From Aquibacillus salsiterrae (GTDB taxonomy: Bacteria > Bacillota > Bacilli > Bacillales > Amphibacillaceae), in contig NZ_JAMQKC010000003.1 of assembly GCF_028416595.1 (NCBI RefSeq), positions 1 to 64,000 of the forward strand: a stretch of DNA of 64,000 nucleotides. The letters run 5' to 3'. The notes below the pieces were generated by a model that had not been told where the DNA came from, made no database searches, and saw nothing but the letters and a program-made list of their open reading frames with translations. The translations under genes were made by a program, and so were the position numbers. Of the stretch, positions 41,935-51,704 are shown in pieces; the stretch's first letter is position 1, and every line of letters starts with the position of its first letter.

Positions 41935-42861
41935 ATGGCAGAACTAAAATATTTTATCTTCTTCGACTTTGAAATGCTATGTTCCAATCGAGGAATGGCA
42001 TTTGAGGAAATGGAAGCAATTCGGTTAGGTGCTGTGAAGTACCATATTGACTCAGGAAAAATCGACTATTTTGATAAATATATTAAACCAACCCAGCAAA
42101 AACCACTTAGCAAGTTTTGCAAAAAACTTACTAGTATTTCTGATGAAGATATCCGGAATGCCCCGAATTTCAACGAAGTATTTTCATCCTTTTTAACATG
42201 GGTTGGTGGAGTGAAGAAATCCAGATTCTTTTCCTGGTCAAACAGCGACTTATTAAGATTAAAGTGTGATAGTCATTTACACAGGATCTCTGCTTCATTA
42301 ATTACTAAAATAGAGTCAAGATATGTTGATTTCCAGGCTGTTTTTACGAAACGAGTATCAAAAGATAATCTTTCCGTAAACAATGCACTGAAACTGTATG
42401 GGCTGAGCTTCATCGGGCATCAACATAATCCTATGTACGACGCATACAATACACTGAGAATATTTCTTAGCTTTCACCATGATCCGCTTCAGTCAGATTT
42501 AATTATGCTAGATCGCTTTATCTTTGGAGAAATGTTTGAAAGGATTGATGAAGTAAACCCTTTAGTCATCGCTAAAATGAATAAGGATGTTCATACGTTC
42601 TTGGTCAATCTAGAAGACATATATAAAATGAAACACGTTGACAAACTATTAAAGCAAACCAAACGATTAGTAAGTAAATATGAGAATATTTTAATTAACC
42701 GGTCTGGTTTATTTTCAAAAGAAGTAACTGAAAAAGTACAATTACTAAAAGAATTTTACGCAGATCTCTGTCACTCGTATAAAGAACATGTCAAGCACTC
42801 ATCAAAAGTCATGATGCTTGATGAACATATCGTTACACCAATGAAGCAGATTGCTAGTTAG
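41935..42861 (+). CDS. DEDDh-type 3'-5' exonuclease
   Basis: ATG 41935 with AAAGGTGGTG upstream gives 308 residues. The exonuclease residues are visible: FFDFEM (D-x-E of motif I), FSWSNSDLLRL (motif II region) and GHQHNPMYDAYNT (H-x4-D of motif III). A C-terminal helical region of about 120 residues has no recognised domain. KapD, a sporulation-kinase regulator of Bacillus, has a similar nuclease domain but is shorter, so KapD-like is only a suggestion. Confidence 0.8.
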   Translation: MAELKYFIFFDFEMLCSNRGMAFEEMEAIRLGAVKYHIDSGKIDYFDKYIKPTQQKPLSKFCKKLTSISDEDIRNAPNFNEVFSSFLTWVGGVKKSRFFSWSNSDLLRLKCDSHLHRISASLITKIESRYVDFQAVFTKRVSKDNLSVNNALKLYGLSFIGHQHNPMYDAYNTLRIFLSFHHDPLQSDLIMLDRFIFGEMFERIDEVNPLVIAKMNKDVHTFLVNLEDIYKMKHVDKLLKQTKRLVSKYENILINRSGLFSKEVTEKVQLLKEFYADLCHSYKEHVKHSSKVMMLDEHIVTPMKQIAS

Positions 42862-42953
42862 ATGGGAGTTATCCTTCCATCGTACATAAATAAACGGTTG
42901 TGTTCACAATTATTCCGGCCACCCAACGTTTTCTCCTATCTACTAAACCGCTA

Positions 42954-43910
42954 CTATCCTCTCATTTTATTCCGGTACTGGCTAGGGGTATAGTCGTATT
43001 TACCCTTAAATATTCGATAAAAGTAACTAATATTATCATAACCAACCTGCTCGGCAATCTCGACAATTGGCATGGTCGTTACTTCTAATAATTCCTTTGC
43101 CCTCCGAAGCCTCTTATCCTGTAATAACGTTTTAAACGTCTGATTTGTACTTTTTTTAATATGCTTACTCAGCCAATAGGAAGGCTGGTTTAACTGCTTA
43201 GCTAGTTCCTCTAATGATGCCTCTTGATAATTATCTTCAATATAGTTAAGCACTTGTAGGGTAACATAATGCTCTTGTGTCTCCTGCTTTTGAATCAGCT
43301 TATCTACATGTTTGATTAATTCAATAATAAGTAACCCCATATAAAGCTTGATCGATGACTGAGACAACACAGATGGGTACCATATCTCTTCTATCATTTT
43401 GCCGATTAGCTGTTGAATTTCTTCTACTTCTGACACTTTAAAATAGAGGTAATGACCGTTATGTGTTTGATTGTACAAACTATCAATAAGGAATTCAGTT
43501 ATTTTATTATCGGAATCTAGATAGGTGAAAATAAATTCAAAAAAGTCTGGACGAATGATAAAATTGATCACGATGTCACGTTGTTCGGCAGCTTCAATTT
43601 CATGTTCAATATGTTGATTTAAAAAAAGCAATTCCCCTTTTTTAAGAGTAATCTCGTCACCAGCAACATGTTGCGTAAGTTTCCCATGATACACGTAGTT
43701 AATTTCGATATAATCATGTTTATGTTTTGGAAAATCAATAAATCGGGTATGCTTTCTTACCATTATCATTTTGTTAGGCTTGAGAAACCTTTCACCCTCA
43801 ATCACAAAGCTAGATTGACTTGTATATAGGTCTTTCTTAACCTCTTGGTTATGGATAATAGCAAGCTCTTCATCCGTAAACTGCATTAATTCTTCAAACA
43901 AGTTGCGCAT
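42954..43910 (-). CDS. AraC-family transcriptional regulator with cupin sensor
   Basis: The 318-residue protein has an N-terminal cupin-like domain (KHKHDYIEINYVYHGKLTQH about 62-81, KKGELLFLNQHIEHEIEA) and a C-terminal AraC domain with two helix-turn-helix units (LEELAKQLNQPSYWLSKHIK and IVEIAEQVGYDNISYFYRIF). It probably senses a sugar or related metabolite. The target is unknown, as no transport or catabolic operon is adjacent. ATG 43910 follows AGGGAGAGAG. Confidence 0.88.
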   Translation of the reverse strand: MRNLFEELMQFTDEELAIIHNQEVKKDLYTSQSSFVIEGERFLKPNKMIMVRKHTRFIDFPKHKHDYIEINYVYHGKLTQHVAGDEITLKKGELLFLNQHIEHEIEAAEQRDIVINFIIRPDFFEFIFTYLDSDNKITEFLIDSLYNQTHNGHYLYFKVSEVEEIQQLIGKMIEEIWYPSVLSQSSIKLYMGLLIIELIKHVDKLIQKQETQEHYVTLQVLNYIEDNYQEASLEELAKQLNQPSYWLSKHIKKSTNQTFKTLLQDKRLRRAKELLEVTTMPIVEIAEQVGYDNISYFYRIFKGKYDYTPSQYRNKMRG

Positions 43911-43946
43911 TTACTCTCTCTCCCTTTAGAAACAGCCAGCAAAAGT

Positions 43947-43989
43947 AAAAGCACCTAAGATTAGTTAATAGAATCATAGGTGCTTTTTT
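43947..43989. terminator. bidirectional terminator between ilvA and the AraC gene
   Basis: AAAGCACCTA/TAGGTGCTTT with an inner GATT/AATC stem, and T residues on both sides. It closes ilvA on the minus strand. Confidence 0.82.
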
Positions 43990-43994
43990 GAAAA

Positions 43995-44025
43995 ATAAGA
44001 AAAACGCAAGTCGCACCTCCCCCCT
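43995..44025 (+). repeat. dispersed TAAGAAAAGCGC-family repeat, left part
   Basis: TAAGAAAAACGCAAGTCGCA followed by a C-run matches the left end of the family. Confidence 0.5.
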
Positions 44026-44032
44026 CACGGTC

Positions 44033-45292
44033 TCAAATTAACAAATTAAATAAATCTTTATCTTTGTTAATCTCGATATAAGAAAAGCCTTTTTTCTCCA
44101 TCCGGTCGATTAACGGGGCATAATCATACTTATTTTTTAATTCAACCCCAACTAAAACAGGACCTTTATCTCGATTATTTTTCTTCGTATATTCAAATCT
44201 TGTAATGTCGTCTGTTTCACCTAATACATCGTCCATAAACTCCCGTAGTGCACCTGCGCGTTGTGGGAAGTTTACAATAAAGTAATGTTTATACCCCTCA
44301 TATATTAACGAGCGTTCTTTAATATCCTGCATCCGGTCGATATCATTGTTTCCTCCACTTACGATACAAACGATATTTTTCCCTTTTATTTCATCTTTAT
44401 AATAATCCAACGCAGCAACAGGTAGGGCTCCTGCAGGTTCTGCTACAATAGCATTTTCATTATATAAGTCAAGGAGTGTGGTACATACCTTACCTTCTGG
44501 CACAAGCGTAATTTCGTCAATTACTTCTTGAGCAATTTCAAACGTTAAATTTCCAACTTGTTGCACACTTGCCCCGTCAACAAATTTGTCGATGTTTTCT
44601 AGTCTTGTTACTTTCTTTTGCGCTAATGATTCTTTCATGGACGGTGCTCCAGCTGGCTCAACACCAATTACTTTCGTGCTTGGACTAATATTCTTAATAT
44701 AGGAACCTACCCCAGAAATTAATCCCCCACCACCAATCGACATAAAAATATGTGAAATCGTCTCTTCCATACTATCTAATACTTCCAATCCAACGGTGCC
44801 CTGTCCGGTAATTGTTTTGTAATCATCAAATGGATGGATGAACGCCATGCCATGCGCATCACAATATTCTTTCGCTTGATGATAAGAGTCATCAAACGTA
44901 TCGCCAATCAAGACGATTTCAACAAATGTACCACCAAAAAACTCGACACGGTTGACTTTTTGTCTTGGAGTAGTTGTCGGCATAAAAATCTTCCCTTTAA
45001 CACCAAGCGCTTTGCACGAGTAGGCAACCCCTTGCGCGTGATTACCTGCACTTGCACAGACAACCCCTTTTTCTAACTCTTTCTTCGATAAGCTTTGCAT
45101 TAGGTTGTATGCTCCTCTAATTTTAAACGAACGAACAACCTGTAGATCTTCTCTTTTTAAATAAACATTGCAATCATACCGTTCGGAAAGAATCGGATCC
45201 CTTTGCAGTGGTGTTTTTACGACAATGTCTTTTAAGGCCTGATGCGCAATGATTATATCTTTAATTTGTATAGGATTTGATTTAGTTTTCAT
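44033..45292 (-). CDS. ilvA: threonine ammonia-lyase (threonine dehydratase)
   Basis: The 419-residue PLP enzyme has the Schiff-base lysine in VVRSFKIRGAYN (about 59), the loop ASAGNHAQGVAYS (about 85) and the phosphate-binding GGGGLISGVG (about 195). The C-terminal 80 residues form an ACT-like regulatory domain (FIVNFPQRAGALREFMDDVL), as in the isoleucine-feedback-controlled enzymes. It converts threonine to 2-oxobutanoate, the first step of isoleucine synthesis, and connects with ilvE at 55499. No leader peptide or T-box is seen upstream. Confidence 0.93.
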   Translation of the reverse strand: MKTKSNPIQIKDIIIAHQALKDIVVKTPLQRDPILSERYDCNVYLKREDLQVVRSFKIRGAYNLMQSLSKKELEKGVVCASAGNHAQGVAYSCKALGVKGKIFMPTTTPRQKVNRVEFFGGTFVEIVLIGDTFDDSYHQAKEYCDAHGMAFIHPFDDYKTITGQGTVGLEVLDSMEETISHIFMSIGGGGLISGVGSYIKNISPSTKVIGVEPAGAPSMKESLAQKKVTRLENIDKFVDGASVQQVGNLTFEIAQEVIDEITLVPEGKVCTTLLDLYNENAIVAEPAGALPVAALDYYKDEIKGKNIVCIVSGGNNDIDRMQDIKERSLIYEGYKHYFIVNFPQRAGALREFMDDVLGETDDITRFEYTKKNNRDKGPVLVGVELKNKYDYAPLIDRMEKKGFSYIEINKDKDLFNLLI

Positions 45293-45527
45293 AGCTTTAT
45301 TTCCTTCCTAATCAAAAAAATAGTTAGATTCATACTATCATATTGAGATAAATTAGAAAACAATTGAACTTACTTATTGTTACTATTTGTAACTGCATTT
45401 CCAAGGAAACGTACGAAATAGAAATTCACAACCACCACCATCTCTCGACATGTTACGGCACAAATCGACAAGATTCTCTAACTGTTATACTACAGGCGAC
45501 AGAACATCAATCACAGGATTTCACCAA

Positions 45528-45547
45528 AAATAACAACGTTGTTATTT
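45528..45547. repeat. 20-bp perfect palindrome, copy 1
   Basis: AAATAACAACGTTGTTATTT reads the same on both strands. The central 18 bp recur 80 bp away at 45608-45625. Without a loop or T-run it resembles a dimeric-regulator operator more than a terminator. Confidence 0.7.
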
Positions 45548-45607
45548 AGGATGAACGCGCCTATCAAAATCGGCATCTTTCGACTAGACAAACCCCTTCA
45601 AACCAAT

Positions 45608-45625
45608 AATAACAACGTTGTTATT
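45608..45625. repeat. 18-bp perfect palindrome, copy 2
   Basis: AATAACAACGTTGTTATT is identical to the core of the palindrome at 45528-45547; the centres are 79 bp apart. It lies 260-330 bp upstream of ilvA with no gene in between, so the controlled promoter is not clear. Confidence 0.7.
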
Positions 45626-45670
45626 TAACGAGCTTTACTCTGAGCAAAACCAGGATACCACTTGGCACAC

Positions 45671-45712
45671 AAGAAAAGCGCAAGTCGTGCCCGAAGCTAG
45701 ACAGCTCTTGCA
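45671..45712 (+). repeat. dispersed TAAGAAAAGCGC-family repeat, short complete copy
   Basis: It runs from AAGAAAAGCGCAAGTCGTGC to CCGAAGCTAGACAGCTCTTG, nearly the same as the copy at 25754-25795. Confidence 0.65.
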
Positions 45713-45736
45713 TTTTTTATGTTTTTGTATCTTTAA

Positions 45737-45766
45737 AAAGCTTCACCATTGAAATGGTGAAGCTTT
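45737..45766. terminator. terminator after ppaC
   Basis: AAAGCTTCACCATT/AATGGTGAAGCTTT is a perfect 14-bp stem with a two-base loop and T residues on the minus-strand side. Confidence 0.88.
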
Positions 45767-45789
45767 CGTTCTGATGACAACTATCGGTT

Positions 45790-46713
45790 TTAAAATGCGT
45801 CCGTTAGGTTTGGTACAATTTGTTTTTTACGGGAAACAACACCCTTTAGCACTGCTTTATTATTTGCTAATGTCACTTGAAATGCTTTTTCTACCGTACT
45901 TGCTTTGTCTCCTAATGCCAATACTACCGAATCATTTTCTAAAATGTCTGTTACAACAAAGACGAATAAATCAAGACCCTTTTCATCGATCACGGAGGTA
46001 ATAGTTTGCTCTATTTCTTCTTGCTTGGCAAACACTTCCTCTATATCCACTGTGTTTACTTGGGCTATTTCGACTTTGTTTGATGCCATTTCAAATTCCT
46101 TAGCATCGAGCGTAATCAATTCCTTTACGGTTTTATCACTTAAATCTGCGCCTGCTTTTAGCATAGCTAATCCGTAACTCTCAGCTTCTACACCTGCAAG
46201 CTTTGCAAGTTCTTCAGCCGCAGCAACGTCCTGGTCTGTGCAGGTTGGTGATTTAAATAATAAAGAATCAGAGATGATGGCAGATAGCATTAATCCAGCA
46301 ATATCACTTGGAATGTCGATATTGTTTTCTTTATATAGTTTGTTTAAAATTGTGGCCGTACAGCCTACCGGTTCGGCACGGTAATATAATGGATCACTTG
46401 TTTCAAAATTGGCAATGCGGTGATGGTCAATCACTTCGATTACTTGGACTTCATTAATGTCACTTACACTTTGTTGGCGCTCATTATGGTCCACTAGAAT
46501 TACTTTGTCAGCCTCACTTTTAGCCTTTTCGATTAACCGTGGTGCCTCGACATTAAACTGTTGTAATGCGTATTCTGTTTCGCCATTTACTTCACCTAGT
46601 CTAACTGCTTCAACGTCCTCACCAAGTTTACTTTTTAAATGTGCATAAGCCAGTGCAGAACAAATGGTATCTGTATCTGGATTTTTGTGTCCGAAAATTA
46701 GTACTTTAGCCAT
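45790..46713 (-). CDS. ppaC: manganese-dependent inorganic pyrophosphatase
   Basis: ATG 46713 behind AAGGAGAG gives 307 residues; the longer upstream frame lacks a ribosome site. Family II pyrophosphatase motifs are all present: [13 protein letters not shown] (His and Asp metal ligands), VDHNERQQS, the DHH motif in IDHHRI, and SRKKQIVP near the C-terminus for phosphate binding. The enzyme hydrolyses pyrophosphate from biosynthesis, making those reactions irreversible. It is monocistronic. Confidence 0.94.
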   Translation of the reverse strand: MAKVLIFGHKNPDTDTICSALAYAHLKSKLGEDVEAVRLGEVNGETEYALQQFNVEAPRLIEKAKSEADKVILVDHNERQQSVSDINEVQVIEVIDHHRIANFETSDPLYYRAEPVGCTATILNKLYKENNIDIPSDIAGLMLSAIISDSLLFKSPTCTDQDVAAAEELAKLAGVEAESYGLAMLKAGADLSDKTVKELITLDAKEFEMASNKVEIAQVNTVDIEEVFAKQEEIEQTITSVIDEKGLDLFVFVVTDILENDSVVLALGDKASTVEKAFQVTLANNKAVLKGVVSRKKQIVPNLTDAF

Positions 46714-46854
46714 TGTGTTTTCTCTCCTTTTTAAAATGATACGTATGTAATTACTTACAACCAATTCTTATTCTAACGTAAATATGCGTTTGTTTCATCT
46801 ACTACGTTTAAGGTGGTGTACAGTAGTGTACATACAGTACCATTTAATGATAAA

Positions 46855-48099
46855 TTATTTAATTTGTCCTTCTCCATAGATTAGATACTTTGTTGATGTA
46901 AGCGCTGGTAATCCCATTGGACCACGGGCATGAAGCTTTTGTGTGCTAATACCTATTTCTGCACCAAAGCCAAATTCGAATCCATCCGTAAAACGCGTGG
47001 ATGCATTATGGTATAATGCAGCAGCGTCAACTTCATTCATAAACTGTACAACATGACGATCATCTGTCGTAACAATACCTTCTGAGTGTTTGGAGCCGTA
47101 TTTATTTATATGGGTTATCGCTTCTTCCACACTCTCAACAACCTTTACAGCTAATATCTTATCTAAAAACTCTGTCTCCCAATCTTGTGCGGAAGCTGGA
47201 ACTATGCTCTCATCTAGGTTTCTTGCCCTTTCGTCGCCTCTAAGTTCCACATCTAAGTCCTTTAAAGCTGTCGTTAAGCTAGACAAGTGCTTATTTGCCC
47301 AATCCTTTTGAACTAGCACCGTTTCAATGGCATTACAAACAGATGGCCGTTGCGTTTTAGCATTGACGACAATTGGTATAGCCATCTCAGGGTCAGCAGA
47401 TTCATCAATAAATAGATGGCAATTACCTGCACCTGTTTCTAAGACAGGAACAGTTGATTGTTCAACGACGGTTTGTATTAAATTTTTGCCACCACGAGGG
47501 ATAAGTACATCTAAATAGTCATTCATTTTAAATAATTTACTTGCTGTTTCTCTTGATGTATCTTCAACTAGTTGAACTGAATCTGGCGGTAAGTCTGATT
47601 TTTGAAGGGCTTGGTGAATAACATCAACTAGCGCTTTATTTGAATGAAGCGCAGAAGAACTACCACGCAAGAGAACTGCATTTCCTGTTTTTAAACACAG
47701 ACTTGCAGCATCCACGGTTACGTTAGGTCTTGCCTCATAGATCATCCCAACTACGCCTAGTGGAACCCGCACTTTATTAATTTTCAACCCATTTGGCCGT
47801 TCCCACGATTCAAGGATTTCTCCAATTGGGTCCTCTAAACTAGTTAATTGATCTAATGCATCAGCCATATCGTGAATACGTGATTCATTTACTATCAACC
47901 GATCAATCAGTGATTCGTGAAACCCTTTTTCTTTTCCATTTGTGATATCTAATTGATTCGCCTCTACAATATCCTTCACGTTATTTCTTAATTGTTCTGC
48001 AATTAATCGTAATGCTGCATCTTTTTGTTGTGTTGTTTTATTCCCTAACTCTGTTGCAACAGCTTTAACCTTCTGCGCTTTACTTAGTAAGTCGCTCAT
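46855..48099 (-). CDS. proA: gamma-glutamyl phosphate reductase
   Basis: The 414-residue protein is an aldehyde-dehydrogenase-fold reductase with the active-site cysteine in [13 protein letters not shown] (about 257) and [20 protein letters not shown] before it. It reduces gamma-glutamyl phosphate to glutamate semialdehyde in proline synthesis. Its ATG overlaps the proB stop by four bases (ATGA), so translation is coupled. The operon is governed by the T-box upstream of proB. Length is normal. Confidence 0.95.
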   Translation of the reverse strand: MSDLLSKAQKVKAVATELGNKTTQQKDAALRLIAEQLRNNVKDIVEANQLDITNGKEKGFHESLIDRLIVNESRIHDMADALDQLTSLEDPIGEILESWERPNGLKINKVRVPLGVVGMIYEARPNVTVDAASLCLKTGNAVLLRGSSSALHSNKALVDVIHQALQKSDLPPDSVQLVEDTSRETASKLFKMNDYLDVLIPRGGKNLIQTVVEQSTVPVLETGAGNCHLFIDESADPEMAIPIVVNAKTQRPSVCNAIETVLVQKDWANKHLSSLTTALKDLDVELRGDERARNLDESIVPASAQDWETEFLDKILAVKVVESVEEAITHINKYGSKHSEGIVTTDDRHVVQFMNEVDAAALYHNASTRFTDGFEFGFGAEIGISTQKLHARGPMGLPALTSTKYLIYGEGQIK

Positions 48100-49217
48100 G
48101 AAACTACCTCCTTTAAAGATATAACGAGTTGGTCGCGGTGAATGGCTTCTGGTCTTGAATTATTTGTTTGTTCCATCGCAAGGTCACTGTTCATTCCCTT
48201 AATCGATAGAAGTTCCTCCGAGGAATAATTCACTTGTCCTTTTGCAATAATTTGCGTGCCATTACTAATTTCGACCACATCACCCGCTCCAAATGTCCCT
48301 ACTACCCTTTGAATACCAGCCGGTAACAAGCTTTTTCCTTGGTATAAGATGGCATCCTCTGCACCTTTGTCAATCACAAGTGTACCAACAACAGGAGAAT
48401 GGAACGCGATCCATTGTTTCATCTTCCTAAGACTCGACGTATGGTTATCCCCTATATACGTACCATCCCCGTTCCCATCAACAATTTCAAGTAATTTGTT
48501 TTTTCCTGTCCCAGATCCAATAAAGACGTTCACCCCGAGTGAATTTGCTGTTTGGGCTGCTAATATTTTTGATTTCATTCCTCCTGTACCAACCTTTGAA
48601 CCGGAATCCTCTTTTGTTTGTGCGAGAATTTGTCCAGAAATAGAAGGTAGGAAGTCATAGCGTTTCGCTAATGGATTGGTATGGGGGTTTTCATCATATA
48701 AACCATTTATGTCTGTTAATACTACTAAGAAATCGGCATTAACAAGTCCACTAACTAACGCTGATAACATGTCGTTGTCACCGAATGTTAATTCTTCAAT
48801 GGATACACTATCATTTTCATTAATAACCGGTAGGACGGACCGCTTTAATAATTCTGACAATGTTGCGTACACGTTGCTATACTGTTCTTTGTTAACAAAG
48901 ACATCCCGTGTTAGTAATAATTGTGCAGCCACAATATCGTACGTTTTAAATGCTTCGGTATAGGCCTGAACGAGTAGCCCTTGGCCTACTGCTGCAGCTG
49001 CCTGTTTTCCGGCGACAGTCACCGGTCTTGTTGGATAGCCTAATTGTGAAAATCCGGCAGCAACAGCCCCAGAGGAAATAAGGATTACTTCATAATTGCT
49101 CTTTTTTAACTGTGCAATTGCCTCTGCATGCTCTAACAGTTTTTCACTACTTAAACCACCATTTCTATTCGTCAACGAGCTACTGCCTATTTTAACTACG
49201 ATTCTTTTTTTTGCCAA
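48096..49217 (-). CDS. proB: glutamate 5-kinase
   Basis: The likely start is TTG 49217 ([16 protein letters not shown]), ten bases after AAAAGG; a GTG at 49226 in the same frame is nearly on top of that site. This gives 373 residues with an amino-acid kinase domain ([42 protein letters not shown]) and a C-terminal PUA domain (about 275-360). It phosphorylates glutamate for proline synthesis. Its product passes to ProA, encoded by the overlapping gene. The leader has a T-box. Confidence 0.93.
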   Translation of the reverse strand: MAKKRIVVKIGSSSLTNRNGGLSSEKLLEHAEAIAQLKKSNYEVILISSGAVAAGFSQLGYPTRPVTVAGKQAAAAVGQGLLVQAYTEAFKTYDIVAAQLLLTRDVFVNKEQYSNVYATLSELLKRSVLPVINENDSVSIEELTFGDNDMLSALVSGLVNADFLVVLTDINGLYDENPHTNPLAKRYDFLPSISGQILAQTKEDSGSKVGTGGMKSKILAAQTANSLGVNVFIGSGTGKNKLLEIVDGNGDGTYIGDNHTSSLRKMKQWIAFHSPVVGTLVIDKGAEDAILYQGKSLLPAGIQRVVGTFGAGDVVEISNGTQIIAKGQVNYSSEELLSIKGMNSDLAMEQTNNSRPEAIHRDQLVISLKEVVS

Positions 49218-49246
49218 TTCAATCACGCCTTTTAAACCAAACTAAA

Positions 49247-49301
49247 AAAACTCTCTCCGTCCATTACACACCTGTGTTTGTAAAGGACGGAAAGAGTTTT
49301 T
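49247..49301 (-). terminator. T-box-controlled terminator of proBA
   Basis: On the minus strand AAAACTCTTTCCGTCC pairs with GGACGGAGAGAGTTTT and seven T follow. The 5' arm begins directly after the T-box sequence, the usual layout for antiterminator/terminator exchange. Confidence 0.9.
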
Positions 49302-49500
49302 CCCGCGGTACCACCTAGTTTGGCAAGAAATTTGCCCACTTCATAACCTATTATCGCTAGGAAACGGACGAGTTATTAGCTCATCAGCTCAAAGGGTAGG
49401 TTCGATTGACGATCTTTGCGGTGGAACCTTTCAGCCGGCGGATTCCACTCTCTTTCGCAGTCTGTCAATGTACTATTCCTTATCATTGCCATTTACCATT
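49247..49500 (-). ncRNA. T-box riboswitch of the proBA operon
   Basis: On the minus strand TAGGTGGTACCGCGGG (49314-49299) contains the conserved T-box bulge that pairs with the uncharged tRNA acceptor end. Stem-I-type sequence with GAAAGAGAGTGG lies upstream, and a terminator follows. A CCT triplet in AATCGAACCTACCC is a plausible proline specifier, though its exact placement was not folded. proBA of Bacillus subtilis is known to be under T-box control, so uncharged proline tRNA should switch this operon on. Confidence 0.9.
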
Positions 49501-49555
49501 ATTATTAAAATATTATGCGTGACAACCCCGCCAATGTCAATACCATTTACAGAAA

Positions 49556-49703
49556 AAGAAAAGCGAAAGCGCCTTGCTAGACCCGACAGGCATAAGACAA
49601 GCCCTGACGTGGCGGTCTTTGCCACAGAAGGGATTGACTTATGACCTCAGAGGGGCTAGGCGCTGTAGCTAGACAGTAAGAAAAGCGCAGGTACGTATGC
49701 CCC
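49556..49703 (+). repeat. dispersed TAAGAAAAGCGC-family repeat, long copy plus start of a second
   Basis: It begins GAAAAGCGAAAGCGCCTTGC, contains GACAGGCATAAGACAAGCCC and GACTTATGACCTCAGAGGGG, and ends GCGCTGTAGCTAGACAG at about 49676. A new left end, TAAGAAAAGCGCAGGT, starts at once, so units can be arranged head to tail. Confidence 0.7.
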
Positions 49704-49813
49704 CTATTGTTTTATCCAAGATTTAAACATAAATTTCATCAACACCAATAAAATAAATTAATAGATGATGCTCGTCCATCTAGCAATTAGTCTGATTGGA
49801 ATGATAACTTACA

Positions 49814-50461
49814 ATGACATTATTTAATAAAAACATTAACTGGTACAGGTTTTCCTTTACTTATTTGATGATTACCTGTGGGGGATTTATTCAAGGGATG
49901 GCCATGGCTGTGTTTTTATTCCCTCATTCTATTCCGTCTGGCGGCTCTGCAGGAATTGCTGTGCTGCTAAACTATTGGTTTGAAATTCCACTTAGTTTTG
50001 CGCTTTGGTTTGTAAATTTCTCTTTACTTGTGGCAGCCATTTTTTGGCTCGGTAACAAAAGCGCAATCGGAACCATGTACGCTATTACAGTAACATCAAT
50101 CAGTGTTCAGCTTTTTGAATCAACCGCCACCTACCCAAATTCAAATGTTTGGATTGATTTAGTAGTAGGATCGGTTATTTTAGGAATCGGTGTCGGACTG
50201 TTATTAAGGCAACAGGTTTCCAACGGAGGAATGGGCGTCTTAGCATTGATTATCGCCAAGTATCGAGCTACTTCCCCCGGAAAGCCACTTTTATTACTGA
50301 ATGGCTCTGTATTTATTTTAACAGGATCGATTATTTTCTGGGGAATTGTTATCCAAGCTGTCATTTCCCAATTCATTTCAACTAGACTGGTCGATTTTAT
50401 CTTTCGGGCAAACGTAAATCCAACACTGTTACTTATGGCAAGAAAGGCACTGAAAAAATAA
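49814..50461 (+). CDS. YitT-family membrane protein
   Basis: The 215-residue protein has five to six hydrophobic segments with the family pattern GFIQGMAMAVFLFPHSIPSG and GGSAGIAVLLNYWFEIPLSF near the start and SNGGMGVLALIIAKYR later. Most YitT proteins add a C-terminal DUF2179 domain and reach about 280 residues; this one lacks it. Function is unknown. The start ATG 49814 has only a weak ribosome site. It precedes the solute-binding gene by about 90 bp on the same strand. Confidence 0.8.
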   Translation: MTLFNKNINWYRFSFTYLMITCGGFIQGMAMAVFLFPHSIPSGGSAGIAVLLNYWFEIPLSFALWFVNFSLLVAAIFWLGNKSAIGTMYAITVTSISVQLFESTATYPNSNVWIDLVVGSVILGIGVGLLLRQQVSNGGMGVLALIIAKYRATSPGKPLLLLNGSVFILTGSIIFWGIVIQAVISQFISTRLVDFIFRANVNPTLLLMARKALKK

Positions 50462-50548
50462 CAGAAAAATTAAATGGACAATTTTTATCTTGACCACTAT
50501 TTGCATACTCTTATTTGAAATGAATTATTTGAAAGGGTGTGCCTTACA

Positions 50549-51517
50549 GTGACGTTACCAAAAAAGGGGCTTTTATTTATTTTGATGATTGGCCTCGTCT
50601 TTATTAGCGCCTGCCAGTCTTCGGATACTAGTGACTTCCCTAACAAGAGTATTCAAATGATTGTAGCTTTCTCACCAGGAGCTGCAACAGATACACAAGC
50701 AAGAATTATCGCCAAATATGCAGATAAATATTTTGGAGAAGAAATAGCTATCGTAAATAAGCCTGGTGGCGGAGGGCAAGTCGGCTGGAATGAATTCACT
50801 TCCGTTAAGCCAGACGGATATACAGTTGTTGCGTATAATCTTCCACACATTATTACGCAACCACTTGTCAACAAGACCTCCTTTTCTCTAGATACATTTG
50901 AACCAATTGTCAATTGGGGTGGTGACCCTACCGTATTTGCCGTTCGAAAAGATAGCCCAATTCAAAGTTTGGATGACTTAGTAAAAGAGGCAAAAAGTAA
51001 TCCTGGTTCCATAACAGTTGGCACACCAGGTAAGTTTGCTGGACAGCATTTAGCTACCTTGTTATTAGAAAAAAGTGCTGACATTGATTTAAAGGATGTT
51101 CCATTCAAAGGGTCTTCTGATGCTATTAAGTCGTTGCTCGGGGGGCATACAGACGTTATAGCGGGGAATTTATCAGACATATACCGCTTAGGTGATGAGG
51201 TGACCCCACTTGCGATTGCACAAGAGGAACGTCATCCCTTCGATAAAGATATTCCAACATTTAAAGAACTCGGATACCCTGAAGTAATCATGAGTACGGA
51301 CCGAGGCATCGCAGCACGCGAAGGAACGCCTGATGAAGTGATTGAAACGTTAGAAACAAATTTCTTAAAGCTTCTAAACGATGAAGATTTTCAAGCTGAA
51401 ATGAAAAAAGCCGGAGCAGACATGCTAATTATGGACCGCGAAGAAGCCATCACCGATATTGAAAATCGCCAAAAAAAATATAAAGACCTCTTACAATCAA
51501 TTGGTGTAGTCAAATAA
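50549..51517 (+). CDS. tripartite tricarboxylate transporter solute-binding lipoprotein (TctC-like)
   Basis: GTG 50549 is preferred, 11 bases after AAAGGG; an in-frame GTG at 50537 overlaps that site. The 322-residue protein begins with a lipoprotein signal (GLLFILMIGLVFISACQSS). It then has the Bug/TctC fold: FPNKSIQMIVAFSPGAATDT, IVNKPGGGGQVGWNEF and KDVPFKGSSDAIKSLLGGHT. It should capture a carboxylic acid outside the cell and pass it to the membrane subunit encoded convergently at 51705-53660. The stop codon TAA is part of a dispersed-repeat unit. Confidence 0.9.
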   Translation: MTLPKKGLLFILMIGLVFISACQSSDTSDFPNKSIQMIVAFSPGAATDTQARIIAKYADKYFGEEIAIVNKPGGGGQVGWNEFTSVKPDGYTVVAYNLPHIITQPLVNKTSFSLDTFEPIVNWGGDPTVFAVRKDSPIQSLDDLVKEAKSNPGSITVGTPGKFAGQHLATLLLEKSADIDLKDVPFKGSSDAIKSLLGGHTDVIAGNLSDIYRLGDEVTPLAIAQEERHPFDKDIPTFKELGYPEVIMSTDRGIAAREGTPDEVIETLETNFLKLLNDEDFQAEMKKAGADMLIMDREEAITDIENRQKKYKDLLQSIGVVK

Positions 51518-51640
51518 GAAAAGCGCAGGGGGCCTTGATCAGCTTAAGACCTCGAGGGGGTAGGCGCCCGGAGCTAGACAATAAGAAAAGCGCAAGTCAT
51601 GCCTTGTTCAGCCTAAGGCAAGCCTTAAGCAGAACGGATA
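51515..51640 (+). repeat. dispersed TAAGAAAAGCGC-family repeat, one complete and one partial unit
   Basis: The first unit runs from TAAGAAAAGCGCAGGGGGCC through GACCTCGAGGGGGTAGGCGC to CCGGAGCTAGACA (51515-51590). The second starts TAAGAAAAGCGCAAGTCATG and fades after GCCTAAGGCAAGCC. The tctC stop codon is the first triplet of the repeat. Confidence 0.75.
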
Positions 51641-51652
51641 AAAATGTTCATG

Positions 51653-51688
51653 AAAAAACGGCTCAACTATTGCTTGAGCCGTTTTTAT
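51653..51688. terminator. bidirectional terminator between tctC-like and tctAB-like genes
   Basis: AAAAACGGCTCAA/TTGAGCCGTTTTT is a perfect 13-bp stem between the two convergent genes. Confidence 0.9.
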
Positions 51689-51704
51689 CATGGGCGGTTT
51701 TCAC

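Larger units (their letters stand above)
45293..45789. other. 497-bp gap with two long palindromes and a dispersed repeat
   Basis: No gene is supported; a 61-codon frame at 45364-45549 overlaps the first palindrome and lacks a ribosome site. The palindromes, the repeat and the ppaC terminator are listed separately. Confidence 0.5.

Noticed and set aside
45364-45549. A 61-codon frame upstream of ppaC
   Set aside because: It has no ribosome site, unusual composition, and runs through a perfect palindrome.
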